Assembly (NCBI GenBank): GCA_934635225.1
Contig: CAKTYZ010000001.1
Location: forward strand, 1-64,000
Length of the DNA stretch: 64,000 bases
Origin: an uncultured Kiritimatiellota bacterium
GTDB taxonomy: Bacteria; Verrucomicrobiota; Kiritimatiellia; RFP12; UBA1067
Direction: 5' to 3'
Shown here: positions 17,036 to 24,840 of the stretch, piece by piece
Position numbering within the stretch: position 1 is the stretch's first letter
How the letters are laid out: each line of letters starts with the position of its first letter
The notes under the pieces: model-generated
What the model was told of the DNA's origin: nothing
The model's input: the letters and a program-made list of their open reading frames with translations, nothing else
Databases searched by the model: none
Translations under genes and position numbers: made by a program

Positions 17036-18877
17036 ATGAGATCAAAAGGGCTTTGCATCGCTGTTTTTGCCGCGTTTCCGGTTTGGGCCGGGACGAACGG
17101 AGTTGAAACGCTGTCATCGGTTGTCGTTCTTGGGGTGCGTGACTGCGCACCTGCCGCATCTGTTCAGAATGCACCGTGGGAGCGTGCGTCGTCTGCGCTG
17201 GCAATGCGAGGGCAGGGAACGGCAGGGACGCTTTCTGACTTGAGCGTCAATGGTTCGGCCTTCTCTGAGGCGGGACTTGTCTTTAATGGCGCGACGGTGC
17301 GCAATGCTCAGACGGAGCATTTCAATGTCGATTTGCCAGTGTCGGGCGACTGGCTGGGGCGTCCGCAGGTGCTGACGGGGCTGAGCCTCTTCCGTACGGG
17401 CGCGGGGCATCCGGCGGGATCGCTTGCCGTTCGGCTGGACGACCGTCCCTCGCGCGGGGGGGCGGCGACGCTGGGCGTTGGGCTGGACGGGCTTGTCTTT
17501 GGACGTGTGAACGATTTGGAGACGTTCGGCCTGGGAGAGACGGGGCGTGCGTGGGCCGGAGCTTTCGTTGAAATGGCCCATGCTGATAAGATCGACGGTT
17601 ACGAGTCGAATCCGATGGATCGTGCGTCGGCGGGGGCACGTTTCGGGTTCGGATCGGAGACCTGGGCGTTTGACGCGCTTGTCTCGTGGCAGTGGCGCGA
17701 CTTTGGCTGTACGGGTTCGTATGGCGCGAATGAGAAGTACCCGGCATGGGAAGAGGACCAGACGGGGCTCGTGTCTGCGGACTGGCGTTATGACGCGGGT
17801 GACGATCAGGCGAGTGAGATCTCGGTTCTTTGGACGCGCGGTCACGACGCTTATTGGCTTTACCGCGATAATCCCGACTTCTACAAGAATACGCATCTTG
17901 CGGATTCCGTCACGTTTCACGGCACGACGCGGCGGCATTTCACGGATTGGGCATTTTTGGATTTGCGCGGTGATGCGGATGCGGAGATCTACTCGACGAC
18001 GCACCATAACAATTATTCGGGGTTCAGCCCGAAGACGAAGAATGAAAGTTTCCGTCGCTTCCATGGGTCGGTTGCTGCGCTTCCGGGCGTGCGCTTTGGC
18101 GATTGGGAACTTGCGTTGGGCGCGGCTGGCGAGTTCTACAGCGATTATGACGCGGCGTGTGCGCCAGCGGGTGGAATCACCTACTATGTCAACGATGTCT
18201 CAACGGTCGAACTCAGCTATCGCGAAGGTTGCCGCATGCCAAGCTTCACGGAACTCACGTATGACAGCCCCGACAGCAAGGGCACGATTGACTTGCCGCT
18301 TCAACGCACGCGCACGGTGAATCTGGACTGGACATGGGAGAACTCGGAGACGGTTGAGGCTTTACGATTTGCACGTTTGGGAGCGTTCGCGATACAGAGC
18401 GAACGTCTTGTCGACTGGTTGAAGCCGAACCCTTCGTCAGGCTGGAAGGCGACGGCGCTAGACCCTGTGACGGCGTTTGGCCTTTCGGGCGATGCTGAAT
18501 GGCGTGCGACCGAGTCACTCTCGTTTCTGCCGCGCGGGGCGTTCGTCCTGAAGGAGACCTCAAGCGACTATTGGGCGTCGCGTTATGCGATGGACTATCC
18601 GATTGCGTCATTTTCGTTGGAGGCTTCTTATCGCATCCTCGACAATTGGCGTCTAGCCTATCGTCAAGGTGTGGAAGTTTGGAAGTCGAACCCTGTTCGT
18701 CGTGGATCGCGTGTTCGCAACATCTCGCGCGTCGAAACAAATTACGAGCTGCCGTTTTGCCGTAATCTTGAGATCGCACTTGGTCTTTCAGATCTCTTCG
18801 ATCAGGCTTTTGAAGTTTATCCCGGACAAAAAGCCCTTGGCTTTACAGGCTATCTGGCCATTACCTATCGCTGGTGA
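17036..18877 (+). CDS. compact TonB-dependent outer-membrane receptor
   Basis: The 613-aa product has a signal peptide (GLCIAVFAAFPVWA) and then ETLSSVVVLG, which fits a TonB box. A short plug domain follows (LSDLSVNGSAFSEAGLVFNG, NVDLPVSG). The rest is beta-barrel strands with alternating aromatic residues. It ends GYLAITYRW, the aromatic C-terminal strand recognised by the BAM complex. The size is close to BtuB (about 600 aa) and below SusC (about 1000 aa). The ligand could be a cobamide, a metal chelate or an oligosaccharide; no cobalamin riboswitch is visible upstream. No SusD follows. The promoter suggests a leaderless transcript. The next gene, a beta-repeat protein, starts 26 bp downstream or by a GTGA overlap, so the two are probably cotranscribed. 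Confidence 0.87.
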   Translation: MRSKGLCIAVFAAFPVWAGTNGVETLSSVVVLGVRDCAPAASVQNAPWERASSALAMRGQGTAGTLSDLSVNGSAFSEAGLVFNGATVRNAQTEHFNVDLPVSGDWLGRPQVLTGLSLFRTGAGHPAGSLAVRLDDRPSRGGAATLGVGLDGLVFGRVNDLETFGLGETGRAWAGAFVEMAHADKIDGYESNPMDRASAGARFGFGSETWAFDALVSWQWRDFGCTGSYGANEKYPAWEEDQTGLVSADWRYDAGDDQASEISVLWTRGHDAYWLYRDNPDFYKNTHLADSVTFHGTTRRHFTDWAFLDLRGDADAEIYSTTHHNNYSGFSPKTKNESFRRFHGSVAALPGVRFGDWELALGAAGEFYSDYDAACAPAGGITYYVNDVSTVELSYREGCRMPSFTELTYDSPDSKGTIDLPLQRTRTVNLDWTWENSETVEALRFARLGAFAIQSERLVDWLKPNPSSGWKATALDPVTAFGLSGDAEWRATESLSFLPRGAFVLKETSSDYWASRYAMDYPIASFSLEASYRILDNWRLAYRQGVEVWKSNPVRRGSRVRNISRVETNYELPFCRNLEIALGLSDLFDQAFEVYPGQKALGFTGYLAITYRW

Positions 18878-18903
18878 ATGTGCCTTTACAGTCTGATGCG
18901 GAA

Positions 18904-21525
18904 ATGAGCCCTCGGATTCTGTCACGGAGGAGATGCGTTTCCGTCGCAGTCCGCGCGGCGGTTTTCGCCAGCATCGTTGCTGTCACTCCCCATCTGGCAT
19001 CGGCCGTCGGCTTTCCGACACCCGTCGAGGATGTCTTGACGTTGGATGTCCCGGGCGGTTCGGTGAGCAATTATTCTGCTTCGATACCTGCTTCGGTTAA
19101 GATGGTAGTAAAGGTGGGCGCGGGCGAAGCCGTGCTGTTGGGCGCGTCATCGAATTTCTCGGGGAGAGTTGAGATCCGGGAAGGGACATTAAGGGCCTCA
19201 AACTCAAAGGCGCTTGGCCAAAATTCGCCGATTGAGGTGACGGGCAACGCGGCGACGTTGGACTTGAACTTCTACCAGTCGACTGCTTTTGCCAAGCACA
19301 ACTTAACGATTCGCGGGCAGGGCGTTGGCGGCAAGGGTGCGCTGCGGCTCACGCGGTCGTCGGTTGCGGACACGAACGCGGTCTTCGTTCTTGAGTCTCT
19401 GTCCTTGTCGGGCGACGCTCGCATCGCCGTTTCTCGCCCGTTCGGCATTCGCGATGCCTTGAATTTACGGGGGCATACCCTCACGCGAATTGAGGGGAAG
19501 GCGCAGTGGCGGCTCAATCCCTCGGGTCTATCCAGCTGCACGATTGACGCAGGCGTCATCTCGAACATGACGGGTCAGATATCCTTCTACTTGAACACGC
19601 CGACGTTTACGAGTCCTGACCTGACGTCGCTCCATGTGGTGGACAGTGAACTCTACTGCTATCAGCCGTATCCCGAGGTTCCCTGTCGGGTTGCCTTCGT
19701 CAACGGCCGTTTGACGGGCATTGGCTCAAATACGCGGCGCGATACGTTGAGTGGCCCTGTGATGGTCGACGGGACGAACCTAATCGTCACGACGGGATAC
19801 GGGAACAATCAGTATCTCCAGTTCGTTGGCGAGACGAAATCGACTGCGGACTTGACGGTGTGCGGATCGTATGAGGGCCATTACTTTTTCAATGGCCCGT
19901 TCACCAGTACGGCCTCGGTTTCTGTGCAAGACTCATCGAGACTGTTCTTCACCTCTAATGTGACGCGGCGGGCAGAAGGACTGCTTCTTGGTGATAGGGC
20001 GCGTGCGGACCTTTGCGCGGGCGTAGTTGACGTTGGTCATGCGGCGATCGGATCGTCCGACGGCGGGGATGTGCTCCTGTACCAGACGAATGGCTCGTTC
20101 CTTGTGCGTGGCGCGATGGTTCTCGGCGAGCGGGCCGCAACGCGCGGCGCGTATCTGAAGACGGGCGGATTGACGACTTTCGGTGGCTCTGTCACGCTTG
20201 GGGCGGCGAATGGCGCGCAGGGAGTCTTCTGGGGCTCGGGAGGCGACATGTGGTTGGACGTGGATAATGCGCAGGTGCGGATCGGTGATGGCGGGCGCGG
20301 ATTTCTGGGTCTTTGGAAAGGTGCGCGGTTCGGCTTGTCCACTGGCATGGCGGGCGAAGGCGGGTGTGTGCAGATTGCATCTGCCGACGGCGGCATGGGG
20401 ATGCTTTCTGTTTCTGGCACGGGTTCGGTGTTTTCGGTTGAGCAGGTCCGTCTCGGGGTCGAAGGAGCGGACACGCAGAGCGCTGTTGTTCTCACGGATG
20501 GCGGCACATTGAAGGCAGGACGTTTCCTGTTTGCCCCGAATCCCGGACCGAAAGCGCGACGGGAGGTTACGGTCAATGGAGGGCGCGTCTGTCCGACGCG
20601 CGGAGGAGCTTGGAATGGTCTTGGTTCGTGCGGTGATGTCTGGACGGTCGGGCCGAACGGGCTGACGATTGACACGTCAGAGGTGGCGGACGACGCAGGT
20701 GTGGAGTGGTCTTGCGCACTGAAGGATCAGCCATCAGGAGGCATCGCCGCAATCGACCTCCCGGCGAAGGCCCTGGAGACGCGTGGCCCTGCGTTTGTGG
20801 ACATCCGAGGTCCGGCGGGGAGCTGCGGCGCGTGGGCGATGGCGGAGTATGACGCGAAAGGCGAGCGGTTGTCGCGGATCGTGGTGATTGCGCCGGGAAG
20901 CGGCTACGACAAGACGACGAAGACCGTCTTGCTTCCCGTAGGCGGGGCGAGTGCGACAACATCTTGCGCGGGCTTCAGGTTGACAGGCGCGTGCGCGGGT
21001 GGGCGACTCGTGAAACGCGGCAGGGCGTCGTTGACAATGCGGGGAACGAACGCCTACACGGGAGGAACGGTCGTCGAGGAAGGCACGCTGATCATGTCAG
21101 GGGCGGATGCGTTCCCGGCGAATACGCCTTTGGAGGTGGTGCATGGCGCGACATTCTCAGGCGGAGGGCATCTCGTGCAGGTCTCGTCCCTGTCGGGCTG
21201 CGGCACAGTTAGCGACTGCACCGTGGCGGTCGCGTGCGAATTGCGGGTCAATCTGGGCAATCTAATGGCGTCAGGTGCGCCGCTGACCGTCGGCGGTGCC
21301 GTCTCCTTCGCGGATGGCGCATGCGTGAAGGTTGAGGATCCCGAGAACCTGCCGCGTTTCCGTCGGGCGGCGGGTCACGCGGTCCTCCGGGCTGCAGGTG
21401 GGTTTTCGGGCGCAGTCCCCTCCCTCTCGGCCATGGATTCGGACCTTTCGGACTGGACGCTTGTGCCGCATGGCGATGGACTCAAGCTCTGTCCGCGTCT
21501 CGGAATGATTCTGGTCTTCCGCTGA
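18904..21525 (+). CDS. exported autotransporter-repeat beta protein, G-x5-R terminus
   Basis: The 873-aa product starts with a signal peptide (MSPRILSRRRC, then a hydrophobic core ending ASA). A GTG at 18874 overlapping the receptor stop (GTGA) is an alternative start that would lengthen the N region by ten residues. Typical autotransporter-associated beta-strand units appear: SSNFSGRVEIREGTLRASNS near 80 and LTMRGTNAYTGGTVVEEGTL near 715. Between them lies low-complexity beta-rich sequence with many GG, DGG and SVSGTGS turns. No catalytic motif is visible. The C terminus is CPRLGMILVFR. It lies next to the TonB receptor, hinting that it captures or presents a ligand for uptake; this is inference. 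Confidence 0.75.
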   Translation: MSPRILSRRRCVSVAVRAAVFASIVAVTPHLASAVGFPTPVEDVLTLDVPGGSVSNYSASIPASVKMVVKVGAGEAVLLGASSNFSGRVEIREGTLRASNSKALGQNSPIEVTGNAATLDLNFYQSTAFAKHNLTIRGQGVGGKGALRLTRSSVADTNAVFVLESLSLSGDARIAVSRPFGIRDALNLRGHTLTRIEGKAQWRLNPSGLSSCTIDAGVISNMTGQISFYLNTPTFTSPDLTSLHVVDSELYCYQPYPEVPCRVAFVNGRLTGIGSNTRRDTLSGPVMVDGTNLIVTTGYGNNQYLQFVGETKSTADLTVCGSYEGHYFFNGPFTSTASVSVQDSSRLFFTSNVTRRAEGLLLGDRARADLCAGVVDVGHAAIGSSDGGDVLLYQTNGSFLVRGAMVLGERAATRGAYLKTGGLTTFGGSVTLGAANGAQGVFWGSGGDMWLDVDNAQVRIGDGGRGFLGLWKGARFGLSTGMAGEGGCVQIASADGGMGMLSVSGTGSVFSVEQVRLGVEGADTQSAVVLTDGGTLKAGRFLFAPNPGPKARREVTVNGGRVCPTRGGAWNGLGSCGDVWTVGPNGLTIDTSEVADDAGVEWSCALKDQPSGGIAAIDLPAKALETRGPAFVDIRGPAGSCGAWAMAEYDAKGERLSRIVVIAPGSGYDKTTKTVLLPVGGASATTSCAGFRLTGACAGGRLVKRGRASLTMRGTNAYTGGTVVEEGTLIMSGADAFPANTPLEVVHGATFSGGGHLVQVSSLSGCGTVSDCTVAVACELRVNLGNLMASGAPLTVGGAVSFADGACVKVEDPENLPRFRRAAGHAVLRAAGGFSGAVPSLSAMDSDLSDWTLVPHGDGLKLCPRLGMILVFR

Positions 21526-21642
21526 GGCCGTCTGTGCGCATCGAAGAGCCAATGGAGGCTTGCGTTTCGGTTGACATCAGACGATTCTTGCTCTGTTACA
21601 GACCCTTGTTTTGATTTGTCTGAACCCAAGAGCCGTTTTTTT
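21526..21642. other. intergenic region with T-rich run
   Basis: No gene is visible. A run of eight T (21636-21643) immediately precedes and forms part of the extended -10 box of the next gene. No convincing hairpin terminates the preceding operon. Confidence 0.5.
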
Positions 21643-21651
21643 TGCTATAAT
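21643..21651 (+). promoter_or_regulatory. promoter TGCTATAAT of the ftsB-like gene
   Basis: Only 7 bases separate the box from ATG 21659, so the transcript should be leaderless. The box is preceded by T8, with no -35 match. Confidence 0.75.
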
Positions 21652-21658
21652 CTCAACC

Positions 21659-21949
21659 ATGAGTGAAGGACTGCGAGAGACTTTTATCAAATACCTGACG
21701 GGGTTCGTGCTGGTGCTGATTGTAATCGGCGGACTTGTCATGATGTATCCTAACTATCGGCGAAGCGAGTCGCTGAAGCGCCAGAACGCCGAGCTGCAGG
21801 CGCGGATTGACCGCAAGAAGGCCGAGATCGCGAAACTTGCCGAGAACCAGCGGCGTTTCCGTTCAGACGCCGACTTTGTCGAGGCGATTGCGCGGCAGAA
21901 CCACCGCGTCTTTCCGGGTGAACTCGTCTTCATTTTTGACAAGGAATGA
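21659..21949 (+). CDS. FtsB/DivIC-like septum formation protein
   Basis: The 96-aa protein is a bitopic membrane protein. The N-terminal segment YLTGFVLVLIVIGGLVMMYP spans the membrane, followed by a coiled coil (about 38-72; LKRQNAELQARIDRKKAEIA) and a C-terminal motif FVEAIARQNHRVFPGELVFIF. This matches FtsB/DivIC (E..AR..l.m.kpgE). It should bridge FtsQ/DivIB and FtsL in the division complex. The start at 21659 is fixed by the promoter seven bases upstream; the frame is open to 21611. The four-base ATGA overlap couples it to an HExxH membrane protein. Confidence 0.85.
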   Translation: MSEGLRETFIKYLTGFVLVLIVIGGLVMMYPNYRRSESLKRQNAELQARIDRKKAEIAKLAENQRRFRSDADFVEAIARQNHRVFPGELVFIFDKE

Positions 21950-22647
21950 TTGCGAACCTTCTACGGTTGCTGATTGGTCTGTCGCTCCTGCCGGCTTGCT
22001 GGGGCATGTCGCGTGCGTTTCTGGATTCGGTCGTCACGGCGGCGGGCGGGGGTGGCTTGAGCGTCGAGTCTCTGTCTCTTTTGGGCGGCATCGCGGCGTT
22101 CGCGCTTGCATGGATGGCGTTGTCGCATCCCGTGAAGGCCTATGTGTTGGGCCATGAGTTGACGCACGCATTGTGGGGTCTCTTGTTCTTGGCGCGACCA
22201 AGCGACTTGACGGTCAACGCTTCGGGTGGAAGCGTGAAGCTCTCGAAGACAAACTTTCTCATTACGCTTGCGCCTTATTTCTTTCCGTTCTATACATTCG
22301 TCGTCATCGTCTGTGCGCTTGTCACGGCGGCATTCCTGCGTCCCCTGCCGTGTCTCCCGTTGTGGCTGTTCCTGATTGGCTTCACATGGGCGTTTCATGT
22401 TCTCTTTACGTTGGAGACCCTGGGACAGCGTCAGCCAGATGTGAAGACGTATGGACGCGTCTTCTCGTGGACGTTCATCTTCCTCGTGAATGTCGGCATT
22501 GTCCTTGTCTGGCTCGCGGCGACGACCTCGCTCACCTTCGGCAATCTCGGTGCTTCTGTCATGCACCGCGTCAGTTCGTCCTACACGGCGACAGGTTTGT
22601 TCTTTTGGAATGCGGGTTGTTGGGCGTGGGAGAGGATGCGAAATTAA
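21946..22647 (+). CDS. integral membrane HExxH (M50-like) protein
   Basis: The 233-aa product has about five hydrophobic segments. Within or next to the second is GHELTHALWG (His70, Glu71, His74), the zinc-protease HExxH arrangement typical of site-2 protease-like M50 families. The SGGSVKLSKTNFLITLAPYF stretch that follows resembles the loop and next helix of such proteins. The second half of a full M50 site (an NPDG-type motif) is not clear, so catalytic activity is uncertain. It overlaps the ftsB-like gene by four bases and precedes lgt by 68 bp, which suggests envelope or division work. I do not recognise a named family. Confidence 0.65.
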   Translation: MIANLLRLLIGLSLLPACWGMSRAFLDSVVTAAGGGGLSVESLSLLGGIAAFALAWMALSHPVKAYVLGHELTHALWGLLFLARPSDLTVNASGGSVKLSKTNFLITLAPYFFPFYTFVVIVCALVTAAFLRPLPCLPLWLFLIGFTWAFHVLFTLETLGQRQPDVKTYGRVFSWTFIFLVNVGIVLVWLAATTSLTFGNLGASVMHRVSSSYTATGLFFWNAGCWAWERMRN

Positions 22648-22715
22648 CCGCGAATCATCAGATGTTGACTGACTCGAATTGATAAGAATCATTCAAAAGG
22701 CATTGAAAATTCACC

Positions 22716-23471
22716 ATGTTTCCCGATCTCATAGATATTGGTTTCTTGCATCTGAAGACATATGGCGCGTGCATGGCGACGGGCTTCCTTGTCTGTTGGT
22801 GGTTGGTCGAACGTCTCAGCGGGCGAAAGGACCTCTCAAACTTTCTTCTCTCGCTAATGGTGTCGGGTGTCGTCGGTTCTCGCGTCGCTTATGTGATTGA
22901 ACATTGGCGGTCCGAGTTCGCTGCGCATCCCGAGCGCATCATTCGCGTCGATCAAGGCGGGCTGATGTTCTATGGCGGACTGATTCTTGCGCTGGTCGTT
23001 TCTTTCGTCTGGTGTCTTCACAAGAAGGAGCATCCGCTTGCGCTTGCCGATCTCCTCGGCACGGTCGTTCCGCTCGGGCATGCCTTTGGGCGGTTAGGCT
23101 GCTTCTTTTACGGCTGTTGCTATGGGCGCGATTCAGATGCGTGGTGCGCCGTCACGTTTCCGGTTGGCAGTCCGAGTTGGTACGGGCATAAACGGACGCT
23201 CGTCTCCGTCCTGCCGACGCAACTTTTTGAGGCGATGGCGCTTCTTGCGCTTTTTGCGTTCCTGCTTTTCCTTTATCGGCGTTTCCGTCGTTACACGGCG
23301 GGCGTCTACTTGATGGGCTATGCGGTCATCCGCTTTGGCATTGAGTTCTTGCGCGGTGATCCGCGCGCGGACGTCGGTCCTTTCTCTATCTCGCAGACGA
23401 TTTCCATCGGACTTGTCTTCGTGGGCGCGGCGTTGTTGGCGCTCGACTTCCGGCGAACTTCTTCGCGCTAA
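22716..23471 (+). CDS. lgt: prolipoprotein diacylglyceryl transferase
   Basis: The 251-aa polytopic inner-membrane enzyme transfers diacylglycerol from phosphatidylglycerol to the lipobox cysteine of prolipoproteins. The Lgt signature is clear: HAFGRLGCFFYGCCYG at 122-137, preceded by RVDQGGLMFYGGLI, and followed by PTQLFEA and VIRFGIEFLRGD. The essential His and Arg residues are present. The length is slightly short (E. coli 291 aa). The first Met (22716) lies at the head of a membrane segment and fits. Its presence confirms that lipoproteins such as the 48509 product can be lipidated. Confidence 0.95.
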   Translation: MFPDLIDIGFLHLKTYGACMATGFLVCWWLVERLSGRKDLSNFLLSLMVSGVVGSRVAYVIEHWRSEFAAHPERIIRVDQGGLMFYGGLILALVVSFVWCLHKKEHPLALADLLGTVVPLGHAFGRLGCFFYGCCYGRDSDAWCAVTFPVGSPSWYGHKRTLVSVLPTQLFEAMALLALFAFLLFLYRRFRRYTAGVYLMGYAVIRFGIEFLRGDPRADVGPFSISQTISIGLVFVGAALLALDFRRTSSR

Positions 23472-23501
23472 TGAAACGCTAATTTTTCTTTCTCCGGGAT
23501 A

Positions 23502-23510
23502 TGCTATCAT
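23502..23510 (+). promoter_or_regulatory. promoter TGCTATCAT of the comEC-like gene
   Basis: Extended -10 with one mismatch, 24 bases before ATG 23534. A good ribosome binding site (AAGGAGA, 23521-23527) lies between, so this gene has a conventional leader. Confidence 0.6.
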
Positions 23511-23533
23511 AGAGCGTGTCGAAGGAGAAAGAA

Positions 23534-24721
23534 ATGGCTGTTCGGACTAGGCTTCTTTTTGCGTGTGCAGCGTTGGCCGCAGGTGAGTTTGTCGCCTCGC
23601 GTGCGCCGACGTATGCGGAGGCGTGGCCGGCCGCGGCTTCCGCCGCGTTGCTGGTCGCGCTTTTTGGTTATGCGTGGGCGGTGCGTGGCTGGGTTTTCGT
23701 GGCGATTGCGTGCGCGGGTCTCGCACTGTTCCTTTGCGCGTCTGTTGAGCGCGAACGGGCATATCGAGAACGCCCTTGGCTTCGCGCCACGCGCCATGAG
23801 CCGATTGCGGTGACCTCGCGCCCGATGTGCGACGCGACACGACGGGACTTCTCCCGACGGGTTGCGTTGGGGCTTGGCGTCGATGGGGATCTCGTTCGGT
23901 TGAACCGTGCGATTCTGCTGGGCGAACGGCGCGGAATGTCGCCACGCCTCAAGGAGACCTTCGTGATGTCAGGGACGATCCATATCTTTGCGATTTCGGG
24001 ACTCCATGTAATGGCTGTTGCGCGTGTCCTCATGACGCTTCTGCGGTTCGTCTGGATTCCGCGTCGTTTCGTCGGTGCGGCGGTGATTCCGCTGTTGTGG
24101 GGCTATGTCGCGCTCATCGACTTCCCGCCAAGTGCGATACGCGCGGCCGCGATGGCAAGTCTTGCGTGTCTCGCGCCGCTTTTCAGGCGCCGCCCGGATG
24201 GCGTGACGGCTTGGGCGTTGACGTTTCTCGGTGTCTATCTTGCGCGTCCGATGCGGATTGTTGACGTCGGGTGCGGACTCTCCTTCGCTGTCATGTTGGC
24301 GATTTTGGTCGTTGGCGATTGGTTGCGTGACCGCCCCGAGAGTTGGAAGAAATCTTTGGCCATGACGTTCGCCGCGTGGGCGGCGGGACTTCCGATTGCC
24401 GCGCATGTCTTCGGGCGTGTGACGCCCGGAGGCCTACTCGCCAATCTCGCGCTCGTTCCGGCGGCGGGCGTGACGGTTTATGCCGGGACGGCTGGTCTTT
24501 TGGCGAGTTTCGTCTCGGAACCGTTGGCGGCCCATCTGAATGCGCTTTCAGCGCTCTTCACGAAAGCGATGCTTGTCCTGTCTGATGGCGTTTCGCGCCT
24601 TCCGGGCGCGAATGTCGAGGTTTCGAACTGGTCGATTCTCGTTTGCTTGGAATGGTACGCCGTTCTTGGTTTGGTCTGTCTCTTGCGCCATTTGTCGCAG
24701 CGTCGCCGTAAGCTGTTTTGA
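23534..24721 (+). CDS. short ComEC/Rec2-like membrane protein
   Basis: The 395-aa product starts at ATG 23534 behind AAGGAGA. It has many membrane segments and the ComEC channel-domain motif GTIHIFAISGLHVMAVARV (near 140), preceded by LNRAILLGERRGMSPRLKETF. Full ComEC proteins (700-800 aa) also carry an N-terminal OB domain and a C-terminal metallo-beta-lactamase domain. Here the first 110 residues could hold only a reduced N part and the metallo domain is absent; the protein ends at the last helices. It is therefore the competence channel domain alone. DNA uptake across the inner membrane is the family role. Whether this short form works in uptake is unknown. Confidence 0.8.
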   Translation: MAVRTRLLFACAALAAGEFVASRAPTYAEAWPAAASAALLVALFGYAWAVRGWVFVAIACAGLALFLCASVERERAYRERPWLRATRHEPIAVTSRPMCDATRRDFSRRVALGLGVDGDLVRLNRAILLGERRGMSPRLKETFVMSGTIHIFAISGLHVMAVARVLMTLLRFVWIPRRFVGAAVIPLLWGYVALIDFPPSAIRAAAMASLACLAPLFRRRPDGVTAWALTFLGVYLARPMRIVDVGCGLSFAVMLAILVVGDWLRDRPESWKKSLAMTFAAWAAGLPIAAHVFGRVTPGGLLANLALVPAAGVTVYAGTAGLLASFVSEPLAAHLNALSALFTKAMLVLSDGVSRLPGANVEVSNWSILVCLEWYAVLGLVCLLRHLSQRRRKLF

Positions 24722-24805
24722 GATTTTGACAAATGGCTCGCTCTTGATATGCGTGTCCTTTCCGAAAGTAGTTGCGCGTTTGCTCCCCCTTAGTCGCTTG
24801 AATTA

Positions 24806-24814
24806 TGGTATCAT
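24806..24814 (+). promoter_or_regulatory. promoter TGGTATCAT of the 24841 operon
   Basis: Extended -10 box 26 bases before ATG 24841. AAAGAAAGGAAG (24821-24832) provides a ribosome binding site. Confidence 0.6.
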
Positions 24815-24840
24815 AATGGCAAAAGAAAGGAAGACACGAG

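Noticed and set aside
17036..18877. SusC/SusD pair
   Set aside because: The receptor is 613 aa, far shorter than SusC, and the following gene is a beta-repeat protein with no SusD helices or lipobox.
18904..21525. PEP-CTERM or LPXTG anchoring of the beta-repeat proteins
   Set aside because: No PEP or LPXTG motif and no terminal hydrophobic helix with Arg cluster. The last seven residues are too short to span a membrane.
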